Shown here in pieces: positions 1 through 6,267 of a stretch of 13,061 bases of DNA. Origin of the DNA: JAMOAD01 sp023621955 (GTDB taxonomy: Bacteria; Acidobacteriota; Aminicenantia; JAMOAD01); NCBI GenBank assembly GCA_035403085.1, contig DAONEM010000048.1, forward strand, positions 1 to 13,061. The letters run 5' to 3'. The notes under the pieces are model-generated. The model saw only the letters and a program-made list of their open reading frames with translations, was not told the origin of the DNA and ran no database searches. The first letter of the stretch is position 1. The number at the start of each line of letters is the position of its first letter. A program made the translations under genes and the position numbers.

Positions 1-33
1 GCTATTTGTTGTTGTTTCGTTGAGAAACGTGCT

Positions 34-62
34 TTGACAGAAAAAGGCTCCTCGTCTAAAAT
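34..62 (+). promoter_or_regulatory. Sigma-70-type promoter for the beta-grasp/ushA/tdk operon
   Basis: A perfect -35 box TTGACA (34-39) is followed after exactly 17 bases by TAAAAT (57-62), a 5/6 match to the -10 consensus. Transcription would start near 69, leaving a leader of about 40 bases before the ATG at 108. No gene is visible upstream in the window. This is the best promoter match I found here. Confidence 0.8.
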
Positions 63-107
63 GTCTACGTTGGAGAAGCAGGAAGAATCGTCCGGCTGGA
101 GGAGACA

Positions 108-323
108 ATGCAAGTTCGAGTGGAGAACAAACCGATCACCCTCTTTCGTGGCGCCGTCGTAGCCGACGCCTTGACAGCCTTCTGCGAAGCGACTCTGAAG
201 GATGTCCGACGGGGCAAGCTTCTGGTTACCGACGGTGAAGGGCACCCCAGATCTCTCTCGGGAGAGCTGAGAGAGGGGGATGTCTTAAAGCTTCAGCCGG
301 CGCAAGAGAAGGTGAAAAGATGA
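108..323 (+). CDS. Small beta-grasp (ThiS/ubiquitin-like) protein of unknown role
   Basis: This 71-residue protein has no signal peptide or membrane segment. The pattern of a short N-terminal strand (MQVRVENKPITLF), a helix around residues 18-33, strands near 37-42 and a terminal 'GELREGDVLKLQP' strand resembles the beta-grasp fold of ThiS, MoaD and TGS domains. It lacks the C-terminal Gly-Gly needed by a sulfur carrier and ends in a charged tail, so a sulfur-transfer role is unlikely. The start is supported by a strong Shine-Dalgarno (GGAGGAGA, 98-105) just upstream and a promoter at 34-62. Its stop overlaps the start of the 5'-nucleotidase gene in an ATGA, so the two are probably translationally coupled. 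I infer the fold from the residue pattern only; the function is unknown. That it is a real gene is well supported by promoter, ribosome site and coupling. Confidence 0.72.
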   Translation: MQVRVENKPITLFRGAVVADALTAFCEATLKDVRRGKLLVTDGEGHPRSLSGELREGDVLKLQPAQEKVKR

Positions 324-2350
324 AAAAAGCTCCTCTCTTGCTCCTCTTCACTCTCCTCCTTGGCCTCATCCCTTCTCTGAAGGCTCAAGAGGAGAGGGTC
401 GTCCTCTTCCATATCAACGACCTGCATGGAAAGATCGATACTCTGCCTCAGGCCGCCGGCATCGTCTCTTCGGAAAGGGCTTCGGGAAGAGAAGTCCTCT
501 TCCTGAACGGGGGGGACAACTTCACCGGCAACCCCTTGATCGACCAGGCCAAACCGGCCGGCTCCCCCATGATCAGCCTCTTTTCCAAGATGGGCTTCAC
601 CCTCCAGTGTGTCGGCAACCATGATTTCGACTACGGCCAGAAGGGCCTTCTCCGCTATGCGGAGAGCCTCAAGTTCCCCCTTCTGGGGGCCAACATGGAC
701 CTTCCCCCAGAACTGGCCAAGGTAATCGTCCCCTCTTTCTCGATCCGCCTCAAGAACGGTTTAGAGCTGGTCTTCTTCGGTCTCATCCAGAGGGAGAAGG
801 AGAGCGGTATCCCTTCGACAATGAGAGAGAACGTCGAAGGAGTCGTCTTTCACAGCCCCGCGGAGAGTCTGGCCAAGATCCTTCCCCCCAGAAGGGCTGG
901 CAGGATTCTGATCCTCCTCTCCCATGTCGGGTACGAAGAGGACAAAGAACTGGCCGACCGCTTCCCCCAGCTGGATTTGATCATCGGAGCCCACTCCCAC
1001 ACCAGAATCAACACCCCCTCGCGAACAAACGGGGTCCTCATCGCCCAGGCGGGATCGGACGGCGATTTTCTGGGCCGAATCGAGCTGGTGGTAGACAAGA
1101 GCGGCCTTCGCTCCGCCGGAGGCTCCCTCATCGACCTCAAGAGCGTTAAGGAGGAGGATAGAGAGCTCAGAAGGCTCGTTCAGGAGGTCGAGAGAAACCC
1201 TGAATTCACCAAGACCGTTGTTCAACTCCCCTTCTCCTTGAGCGGGAAAGACGCCTTGGGAAGCCTCATGACCGATTCCCTCCGCCGGGTCCTATCACTG
1301 GACGCGGTTTTCCACAACAACGGCGGGATCCGCCTCAACAGGCTTGATCGAAAAATCACACTCAAGGATCTCTACACACTCTACCCCTTTCAGAACCAGA
1401 TGGTTATCGGCTCTTTTTCGGTCGGCGGAATCAAGGAGATGCTGAGGGAATCTTACTCTCGCCGACCTCAACCGGACCTTCAGGTCTCAGGGCTCCGCTA
1501 CGGTCTGGTACGCTTCCCAGACGGCACTCTGAAGGATATCGTCGTTCTCGACCAGGAGGGACGTCCTCTCCCCGACTCCCATCGGCTTAGAGTCGGAATC
1601 AACAGTTACGTCGCCTCCCTTCTCTTGACAGAAAATCGAGAGTTCCAATCCGCCAAGACCCTTCCGGAAGGGATCGTCTCCCTTATGGTCCGCTTCTTCC
1701 AGGAAAATCCAGGATGGGACTATAGGGTCTACCGCGACCCGAGACGAATCTGGGAGGAAGTTCTCGACGGACCCGTTCAGGAGAAGGTGTTGGCCAAGCT
1801 TTCTCTCACCCTGGGAGAGGGGAACCCCTTCGAGGGCTCCACCCCCACCGGAAACCTCATGGCTGACGGGTTGAAGAGCATCGCCAAGACCGACTTCGCC
1901 CTCTTTCCCTCCAAGCAGATCCGCTCGGACCTCCGGGTCAGGGCCAACGCTCCCGTAACCCCCTCCCTCCTGCTCCGGCTCTACGGTTACATCGACAAGA
2001 ACAAGCCTGTAACGGCAACCATTCTGGGAAGCGATCTGATCGAACTCTTCCGGAGAGAGAGCCTCTACAACGACGGTTTCCCCTTCCAACTCTCCGGGTT
2101 CACATGCCGGGTCCTTCTCAAGAGGGGAAAAGCCGCGGTAGAGATTGCCGACATCTCCCCCGACCGCCCCTACACCATCGTCACCGACGGTTACGAAGCC
2201 TCGAAAAACCCCGTTCTCAAGAAGATGCTCAAGGGGATCACCGAATTGAACATCACAGAAGCACAAGCCTTGGAGCAATACCTTCACAGAGGGACCCCCT
2301 CTCGGCTGGATGAGAAGAGGGGAACTCTCGTCCGACAAGAGAGGAGATGA
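320..2350 (+). CDS. Secreted UshA-type 5'-nucleotidase/UDP-sugar hydrolase with an apparent duplicated C-terminal domain
   Basis: The 676-residue protein begins with a Sec signal peptide (residues 1-22, LIPSLKA before QEE), so it should act in the periplasm or on the surface, releasing nucleosides and phosphate from nucleotides. The metallophosphatase domain (about 26-230) has the metal-binding motifs in order: DLH (34-36), GGD (64-66), GNHD (99-102), H202 and GAHSH (223-227). A 5'-nucleotidase C-terminal domain follows (about 300-445) with the substrate-loop motif NNGGIR (333-338) and YPFQN (355-359). A second region (about 487-640) repeats that layout: TGNLMADGL matches LGSLMTDSL and LFRRES matches MLRES, but the NNGGIR site reads PSKQIR. 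This explains a length over 100 residues beyond the usual UshA of about 550. It is coupled to the upstream small gene by ATGA, and thymidine kinase starts 3 bases after its stop. Substrate preference cannot be read from the sequence. Confidence 0.92.
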   Translation: MKKAPLLLLFTLLLGLIPSLKAQEERVVLFHINDLHGKIDTLPQAAGIVSSERASGREVLFLNGGDNFTGNPLIDQAKPAGSPMISLFSKMGFTLQCVGNHDFDYGQKGLLRYAESLKFPLLGANMDLPPELAKVIVPSFSIRLKNGLELVFFGLIQREKESGIPSTMRENVEGVVFHSPAESLAKILPPRRAGRILILLSHVGYEEDKELADRFPQLDLIIGAHSHTRINTPSRTNGVLIAQAGSDGDFLGRIELVVDKSGLRSAGGSLIDLKSVKEEDRELRRLVQEVERNPEFTKTVVQLPFSLSGKDALGSLMTDSLRRVLSLDAVFHNNGGIRLNRLDRKITLKDLYTLYPFQNQMVIGSFSVGGIKEMLRESYSRRPQPDLQVSGLRYGLVRFPDGTLKDIVVLDQEGRPLPDSHRLRVGINSYVASLLLTENREFQSAKTLPEGIVSLMVRFFQENPGWDYRVYRDPRRIWEEVLDGPVQEKVLAKLSLTLGEGNPFEGSTPTGNLMADGLKSIAKTDFALFPSKQIRSDLRVRANAPVTPSLLLRLYGYIDKNKPVTATILGSDLIELFRRESLYNDGFPFQLSGFTCRVLLKRGKAAVEIADISPDRPYTIVTDGYEASKNPVLKKMLKGITELNITEAQALEQYLHRGTPSRLDEKRGTLVRQERR

Positions 2351-2353
2351 ACG

Positions 2354-2926
2354 ATGGCCCAGCTCTACTTCCGATACGCCACCATGAACGCGGGAAAGTC
2401 TCTCGAGATACTGAAGATCGCCCACAACTACGAGGAGCAAAACAAGAGGGTCCTCCTCTTCTCCCCCTCCATTGACGACCGGTACGGAAGGGGCAAAATC
2501 ACCTCCCGACTGGGAATCTCCAGAGATGCCATCGTCCTGAACGAAGACACTCCTCTCTACGAGATAGCCGAGAAAGATCACCCCGACTGCATCCTCGTTG
2601 ATGAGGGCCAGTTCCTCTCCCGAAAGCAGGTCATCTCTCTCTGTATGGTTGTCGACAGACTGAACATCCCTGTCATCGTTTACGGCCTTAAGAACGACTA
2701 CCGGAACAAACTCTTTGCCGGAAGCGAGGCCCTTCTCCTGTTGGCCGATAAGATCGAAGAGGTGAAGGCTGTCTGTTCCTACTGCTCAAAGAAAGCGACC
2801 ATGTTGATCAAGTTCAAAGAGGGTGTTCCCGTCAGCGACGGCCCTCAGATCGAGATCGGAGGCAACGACAAGTATGTATCCGTCTGTCGCCGTTGCTACA
2901 AGGCCAAGGTTGGGGAGATCAAGTAG
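2354..2926 (+). CDS. tdk: Thymidine kinase (E. coli Tdk-like, type II)
   Basis: This 190-residue protein phosphorylates thymidine (and deoxyuridine) to the monophosphate with ATP in the cytoplasm. The N-terminus MAQLYFRYATMNAGKS closely follows the E. coli Tdk start, with the P-loop at about 10-16. DEGQFL (83-88) is the Walker B/catalytic segment containing the general base Glu84. A zinc-binding pair CxxC (141/144) and CxxC (178/181) holds the lasso domain, and IGGNDKYVSVCRRCY is the conserved end of the family. Its length is normal and all key residues are present. It starts 3 bases after the 5'-nucleotidase stop, with AGGAGA upstream, so it is the last gene of the operon beginning at 34. 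The pairing suggests salvage of thymidine released from DNA or nucleotides by the upstream enzyme. Another gene block converges from the right. Confidence 0.95.
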   Translation: MAQLYFRYATMNAGKSLEILKIAHNYEEQNKRVLLFSPSIDDRYGRGKITSRLGISRDAIVLNEDTPLYEIAEKDHPDCILVDEGQFLSRKQVISLCMVVDRLNIPVIVYGLKNDYRNKLFAGSEALLLLADKIEEVKAVCSYCSKKATMLIKFKEGVPVSDGPQIEIGGNDKYVSVCRRCYKAKVGEIK

Positions 2927-3021
2927 GCACCTTCCTCACCTTCAAAAGGCGCAAAGAACCGTCTCACCTTCTGAAGAGGGGCATTGAGAGGTAGATTTCG
3001 GGTCGGGTGGGTGAGGAGAGG

Positions 3022-3300
3022 TTACTCTTTCTTATCTCCGGAGATCAGCCTCAGAAAGGCCACGAAAAGAGAGGAGAAGATCAGCGCCCAGATCACCGGG
3101 AAAGGGTGTCCCCCTACGATCGGGCTCCAGAGAAGGGGCCAACCGAAATGCTTGGCCGCAAGGGTTCCCAGAAAGGCACCGATGAAACCAAGAGCGATGG
3201 AGCCGAAACAGCCGAGGTTCCTTCTCCCTCCCAGACGGGCGCCGATGGATCCGATCAGAGAGGCGATCACCAACAGGATAAGCAGAGAGAGAAACGACAT
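3022..3300 (-). CDS. GlsB/YeaQ/YmgE-type small membrane protein
   Basis: A 92-residue hydrophobic protein with three likely transmembrane segments: an N-terminal one (SFLSLLILLVIASLIGSIGARL), a Gly/Ala-rich one (CFGSIALGFIGAFLGTLAA) and a C-terminal one (PVIWALIFSSLFVAFL). The first segment followed by GGRRNLGCFGSIALGFIGAFLG is the signature of the transglycosylase-associated/YeaQ family, associated with stress responses; its biochemical role is not established. I chose the ATG at 3300 because the family starts directly with the first helix. A GTG at 3324 would add eight residues but has purines immediately against it and poor spacing. The ATG has only a weak ribosome site. It lies downstream of the metallopeptidase gene on the same strand with a gap of about 70 bases and probably shares its transcript. 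Confidence 0.8.
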   Translation of the reverse strand: MSFLSLLILLVIASLIGSIGARLGGRRNLGCFGSIALGFIGAFLGTLAAKHFGWPLLWSPIVGGHPFPVIWALIFSSLFVAFLRLISGDKKE

Positions 3301-3370
3301 GGCAATATTCTTACAGAAAAACACCCTTCCCGCAAGGGACTCCGAGGAGCGATGCTCTCAACAGGAGTTG

Positions 3371-4222
3371 TCAGAGCTCCCGGGTATGAAAGGTATCCCC
3401 TTGCCGTAGGTCCCCGGTCTTGAAGCCCTGGGTGAACCACCGTACCCTCTGCTCCGATGTCCCGTGGGTAAAGGCGTCGGGAACCACCTGCCCGGTCTGC
3501 ATCTTCTGGAGCCTATCGTCGCCGACGGCCGCGGCGGCGTTGAGCCCCTCTTCGATGTCTCCCTGTTCCAGGATATCCTTCGTCCTCTGGGCGTGGTGGG
3601 CCCAGACCCCCGCCAGAAAGTCGGCCTGAAGCTCAAGACGGACCGTAAGCCTGTTGAGCTCTTTTTTGCTGAGACTTGAGCGCTGATCGTCCACTTCGGC
3701 CATGGTGCCCAGGAGCGTCTGAACATGGTGCCCGATCTCGTGGGCGATGACATAGGCCTGGGCGAAGTCGCCGGTAGCGTTAAGCCGCTCCTGGAGTTCC
3801 TTAAAAAATTCCAAATCGATATAGACCTTCTCGTCACCGGGACAGTAGAAGGGTCCCGTCGCCGACTGGGCGAAGCCGCAGGCCGATTCGACGGACCCCG
3901 AAAAGAGAACCAGCTTCGGTTCCCTGTACTCCCTGTTCATCTGCTGGAAGAGTTCCTTCCACACGTCTTCGGTAGAGGCTAGGATTACCGAGACAAACTC
4001 CCCCGCCTCTTTCTCTTCTGCGGTCAGAGGTTGAACCTGCTGAGACTCGGAGGCGGAAGGCGCCTGAAAGGTCTGCACAGCCTTCTCCGGGTCTCCGCCC
4101 AAGAAAATGATCAGGAGGGTTACAACGATGGCTCCCAAGCCTCCGCCGAGGGCGACGTTCCGTCCTCGGTTCCCCCGGAGATCCTCAACGTTCTCGCTTT
4201 GCCTGTTCCCTCTCCAGCGCAT
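3371..4222 (-). CDS. ypfJ: YpfJ-type neutral zinc metallopeptidase, membrane-anchored
   Basis: This 283-residue protein belongs to the YpfJ (putative neutral zinc metallopeptidase) family. It has the typical N-terminus (MRWRGNRQSENVEDLRG), one transmembrane segment (about 26-42) and a short Ser/Gln-rich linker (50-68). The catalytic domain contains the zincin motif HEIGHH (161-166) and a downstream ELQAD (197-201) that probably supplies the third ligand. Conserved family segments such as ACGFAQSATGPFYCPGDEKVYIDL (115-138) and FTHGTSEQRVRWFTQGF (251-267) are present, so the protein is complete. The catalytic domain should face outside the cytoplasmic membrane. The start is supported by GGGGAGGG upstream and a promoter at 4270-4298. 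The small YeaQ-type gene follows on the same strand. Substrates of this family are unknown to me. Confidence 0.92.
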   Translation of the reverse strand: MRWRGNRQSENVEDLRGNRGRNVALGGGLGAIVVTLLIIFLGGDPEKAVQTFQAPSASESQQVQPLTAEEKEAGEFVSVILASTEDVWKELFQQMNREYREPKLVLFSGSVESACGFAQSATGPFYCPGDEKVYIDLEFFKELQERLNATGDFAQAYVIAHEIGHHVQTLLGTMAEVDDQRSSLSKKELNRLTVRLELQADFLAGVWAHHAQRTKDILEQGDIEEGLNAAAAVGDDRLQKMQTGQVVPDAFTHGTSEQRVRWFTQGFKTGDLRQGDTFHTREL

Positions 4223-4269
4223 CGGATACCCTCCCCTATTATGGTCTTCTCGGCGCTTCTTTCTTTTGA

Positions 4270-4298
4270 ATTTTGCCTAAAACGGGGAGAATTGTCAA
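4270..4298 (-). promoter_or_regulatory. Probable promoter of the metallopeptidase gene
   Basis: On the minus strand TTGACA (4298-4293, perfect -35) is followed after 17 bases by CAAAAT (4275-4270, 4/6 match to -10). Transcription would begin near 4263, giving a leader of about 40 bases before the ATG at 4222. A 10-bp perfect stem-loop (4301-4330) lies directly upstream of the -35 box. Confidence 0.6.
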
Positions 4299-4300
4299 TT

Positions 4301-4330
4301 CCAGGGAGGAGAAGGGTTCCTCCTCCCTGG
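4301..4330. other. Perfect 10-bp inverted repeat upstream of the metallopeptidase promoter
   Basis: CCAGGGAGGA (4301-4310) and TCCTCCCTGG (4321-4330) are perfect reverse complements around a 10-base spacer, extendable by one G-C pair. No run of T follows on either strand, so it is a poor rho-independent terminator. Its arm ends 2 bases from the -35 box on the minus strand, so it could be an operator or a structure in read-through RNA from the Mrp gene. Its function is not known. Confidence 0.5.
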
Positions 4331-4386
4331 AAGCTCATCACGGCTAAGAGTGTAATAATTGAACTCCCTGCCCGGGAGAAGGTTCA

Positions 4387-4414
4387 GCGGATCGGACCGG
4401 AGGGTCCGATCCGC
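4387..4414 (-). terminator. Hairpin after the Mrp-ORP gene, probable terminator
   Basis: GCGGATCGGACC (4387-4398) and GGTCCGATCCGC (4403-4414) form a perfect 12-bp GC-rich stem with a 4-base loop, 15 bases beyond the Mrp-ORP stop codon. Position and stem strength fit a terminator. The following minus-strand sequence (TGAACCTTCTCCC) is only moderately T-rich, so termination may be incomplete or the hairpin may instead protect the 3' end. A weaker stem (CTCCC 4364-4368 with GGGAG 4374-4378) lies next to it. Confidence 0.55.
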
Positions 4415-4429
4415 CTCTTCCCTCTCACC

Positions 4430-5686
4430 TCAGTGGTTATGGCAGGAGCAGCCCCCTCCCTCGTCCCCATGGCTGTGGCAGGAGCAACCGCCCTCCCCCT
4501 GGTGGCTGTGGTCACAGAGGGTGGGAGTGTTCTTCAGAGTCCCCGCAAGGTAGCTCTCCACGACCTTCTCTGTGGGAAGCTCGGGAACGCCGATGAAAGG
4601 TAGGATTCCGGATTCTTCCAGGCTCTCCTTGGCTCCGGCGCCCATGCCTCCGGCCAGAACCAGGCAGACTCCCTGCTCTTTAAGCCAGGAAGCGAGCGCT
4701 CCGTGGTCGTGGGGAGGAGGAGTCGCCTCCTTCGTGGCAACCACCTTCCCCTCCTGAACGGTATAGAATCGGAAGAGGGGCGCATGGCCGAAGTGGGAGC
4801 TTAGAGTCCCGTCGGGGAGGGCGGGAACGGCGATGACTCCCTGGCTGATCGGTTTCCGGGCACGGTCCTGCTCAGCGATGATCTCTTCGACCCTGGAAGC
4901 GGCCTTCATGAAGGCCTCGGCGCCCGGTTTCTTGGCGTAGTTGAAGACATAGGCCTTTCCCTGATCACCGCTGGTGCCGAGGTCGACGTCGAAGGGAACC
5001 CGGGCCAAGAGCTCGACTCCAAACTCCTCTTCGAGCCTCGCGGCCCCTCCGGAGGGAAAGAGTTCAACCGAGTGTCCGCAATGGGGGCAGACCATGGCTC
5101 CCATGTTCTCTACGAAGCCCAAGATGGGAACCTGGAGCTGGTTGAGAAAATCGATGGACTTTCTGACGTCCAAGTAGGAGACCTCCTGAGGGGTGGAGAC
5201 AACTACGGCTCCGTCCACAGGAGTCAACTCCTGGAGGACGCTCAAGGGTTCATCGCCTGTTCCGGGCGGACAATCTACGACCAGGTAGTCCAACTCGGGC
5301 CAGGAGATATCGGTCATGAACTGCTGGATCAGCTTCATCTTCATGGGGCCCCTCCAGATGATCGCCTGATCAGGGCTCTCCAGGAGAGAGGCCGTGGAGA
5401 GGGCGTAGAGGTTTGTCAAAACTTCCACGGGTAAGAGACGCCCGCTCTTCTGGTCGGTTCCCAGAGGACGACCTTCGATTCCCACCATCTTCGCCAAAGA
5501 GGGACCGTGGATATCCACATCCATGATTCCGACCTTGTACCCCTTCATGAGAAGGGCGTAGGCAAGGTTTACGGCGACCGTGCTCTTCCCGACCCCTCCC
5601 TTACCGCTGAGAACGACGATTCGATGCTTAACCCGGCCGAGGTTCTCCTCTTTCCAAACTTTCTGTTGTTCAAGATTTTCCGTCAT
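4430..5686 (-). CDS. Mrp/NBP35-type ATPase fused to an ORP/NifX-like cofactor-binding domain (MrpORP)
   Basis: This 418-residue cytoplasmic protein is an iron-sulfur cluster carrier ATPase of the Mrp/ApbC family with an added C-terminal domain. Residues 20-270 hold the ATPase: deviant Walker A SGKGGVGKS (27-35), MDVDIHGPS (55-63), DCPPGTGDE (138-146) and the cluster-binding C200-PHC203. Residues about 283-390 match the dinitrogenase iron-molybdenum cofactor-binding fold (DGTLSSHFGHAPLFRFYTV, LVLAGGMGAGA), as in MrpORP proteins of sulfate reducers. The final 28 residues are unusually rich in Cys, His and Gly, with the unit GGCSCHxH twice, suggesting extra metal binding. The ATG at 5686 overlaps the TGA of the DUF134 gene and is preceded by AAAGGAGA, so the two are coupled. 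A hairpin lies just downstream. The family is well known for cluster assembly; the role here in a particular metalloenzyme is inference. Confidence 0.93.
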   Translation of the reverse strand: MTENLEQQKVWKEENLGRVKHRIVVLSGKGGVGKSTVAVNLAYALLMKGYKVGIMDVDIHGPSLAKMVGIEGRPLGTDQKSGRLLPVEVLTNLYALSTASLLESPDQAIIWRGPMKMKLIQQFMTDISWPELDYLVVDCPPGTGDEPLSVLQELTPVDGAVVVSTPQEVSYLDVRKSIDFLNQLQVPILGFVENMGAMVCPHCGHSVELFPSGGAARLEEEFGVELLARVPFDVDLGTSGDQGKAYVFNYAKKPGAEAFMKAASRVEEIIAEQDRARKPISQGVIAVPALPDGTLSSHFGHAPLFRFYTVQEGKVVATKEATPPPHDHGALASWLKEQGVCLVLAGGMGAGAKESLEESGILPFIGVPELPTEKVVESYLAGTLKNTPTLCDHSHQGEGGCSCHSHGDEGGGCSCHNH

Positions 5687-6195
5687 GATTTCTCCTTTCC
5701 ATGTTCTCTATGATCACCGGGCTCTTCGCCCGAGTAGGAAGAACAACTCCCGCGGTCTGCTTTACACTTATGGCATCGACCGCAGCCTTGAAAAAGACAG
5801 TGTTCCAAAGGTTCGGGTTCGAGAGAGCCGCACTGGGGACAGGAGACGGTCTCTTCCGGGGAAGAAAAGTTGCTCATGCACCGATGACAGTGGTACCAGG
5901 CGCTCTCGTAACGAACCTTTCCCCCTTGAATCACCAGGGGGCGGCCCTCTACGAAGGCGACGGCCACCTTCCGGCGGGCCTCCTCGTAGACTCTCGTATA
6001 GGTCGGCCGGGAGACGCCCATCCGTCGGGCCCCCTCCTCCTGACCCAAGCCCTCGTAATCGCAGATCTTCAGGGCCTCGTACTCCTCCAGGGCCAGCTCG
6101 ACGGGGTTGCCCTCTTTGGCCCCCCACCCGTAAGGGAGGAAGCCCTTGACCGGGGGAGGAGAGGAGAGTCGGCGGCAGAGTTTAGGACGGGCCAT
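5683..6195 (-). CDS. DUF134 (UPF0251) helix-turn-helix regulator with Cys-rich tail
   Basis: This 170-residue protein starts with the family signature MARPKLCRRL. Residues about 33-80 form a sigma-factor-like helix-turn-helix (LALEEYEALKICDYEGLGQEEGARRMGVSRPTYTRVYEEARRKVA), so it probably binds DNA. The C-terminal part is cysteine-rich: CxxC at 103/106, CxxC at 119/122, then C133, C138, C141, C144 and C151. This suggests zinc or an iron-sulfur cluster, and possibly metal or redox sensing (inference). Its stop overlaps the start of the Mrp-ORP gene (ATGA), a pairing common for DUF134 genes. The ATG at 6195 is the family's usual start but has no Shine-Dalgarno. A TATAAT lies only 7 bases upstream, so the mRNA is likely leaderless or nearly so. 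An inverted repeat over that promoter suggests autoregulation. Confidence 0.9.
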   Translation of the reverse strand: MARPKLCRRLSSPPPVKGFLPYGWGAKEGNPVELALEEYEALKICDYEGLGQEEGARRMGVSRPTYTRVYEEARRKVAVAFVEGRPLVIQGGKVRYESAWYHCHRCMSNFSSPEETVSCPQCGSLEPEPLEHCLFQGCGRCHKCKADRGSCSSYSGEEPGDHREHGKEKS

Positions 6196-6202
6196 AGAAG
6201 AT

Positions 6203-6226
6203 TATAATGAACTTTTGTTCATAATA
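6203..6226 (-). promoter_or_regulatory. Promoter -10 with overlapping palindromic operator of the DUF134/Mrp-ORP operon
   Basis: ATGAAC (6207-6212), TTTT and GTTCAT (6217-6222) form a perfect 6-bp inverted repeat, extended by three more pairs outside one mismatch. A perfect TATAAT lies in it on the minus strand (6208-6203), 7 bases before the ATG at 6195. No good -35 is present; the best, TTGTAT, has 3/6 matches at a 15-base spacing. This is consistent with a controlled promoter. The repeat is a candidate site for the DUF134 protein. Confidence 0.6.
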
Positions 6227-6227
6227 C

Positions 6228-6257
6228 AAGAGGGGGAAAAGGGGTTTCCCGTCTCTT
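6228..6257 (-). terminator. Possible terminator after the BPL-N gene
   Basis: AAGAG (6228-6232) pairs with CTCTT (6253-6257), and GGGAAA (6234-6239) pairs with TTTCCC (6245-6250), giving an 11-bp stem with a small internal loop and a 5-base hairpin loop. On the minus strand it begins 10 bases past the stop at 6268 and is followed by GTATTATG, moderately T-rich. It would separate the YitT/BPL-N transcript from the DUF134 promoter. Confidence 0.5.
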
Positions 6258-6267
6258 GTGAAATTTC

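Noticed and set aside
14..28. GTTTC/GAAAC hairpin upstream of the first promoter
   Set aside because: The stem is only 5 bp, AT-rich and lacks a T-run; it could be the tail of an upstream terminator or operator but cannot be supported.
1487..2581. Long open frame of 364 codons on the minus strand
   Set aside because: It lies antisense to the conserved nucleotidase and thymidine kinase genes, has a low-complexity Gly/Val/Glu-rich translation and no recognisable motif; it is a shadow of GC-rich coding sequence.
2928..2971. Three copies of CACCTTC after the thymidine kinase gene
   Set aside because: A 7-base pyrimidine-rich word is expected to recur by chance in this composition; spacing is irregular and no stem or terminator results.
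2984..3423. Two overlapping plus-strand open frames of about 140 codons
   Set aside because: They are antisense to the YeaQ-type membrane protein gene and have charged low-complexity translations without domain signals.
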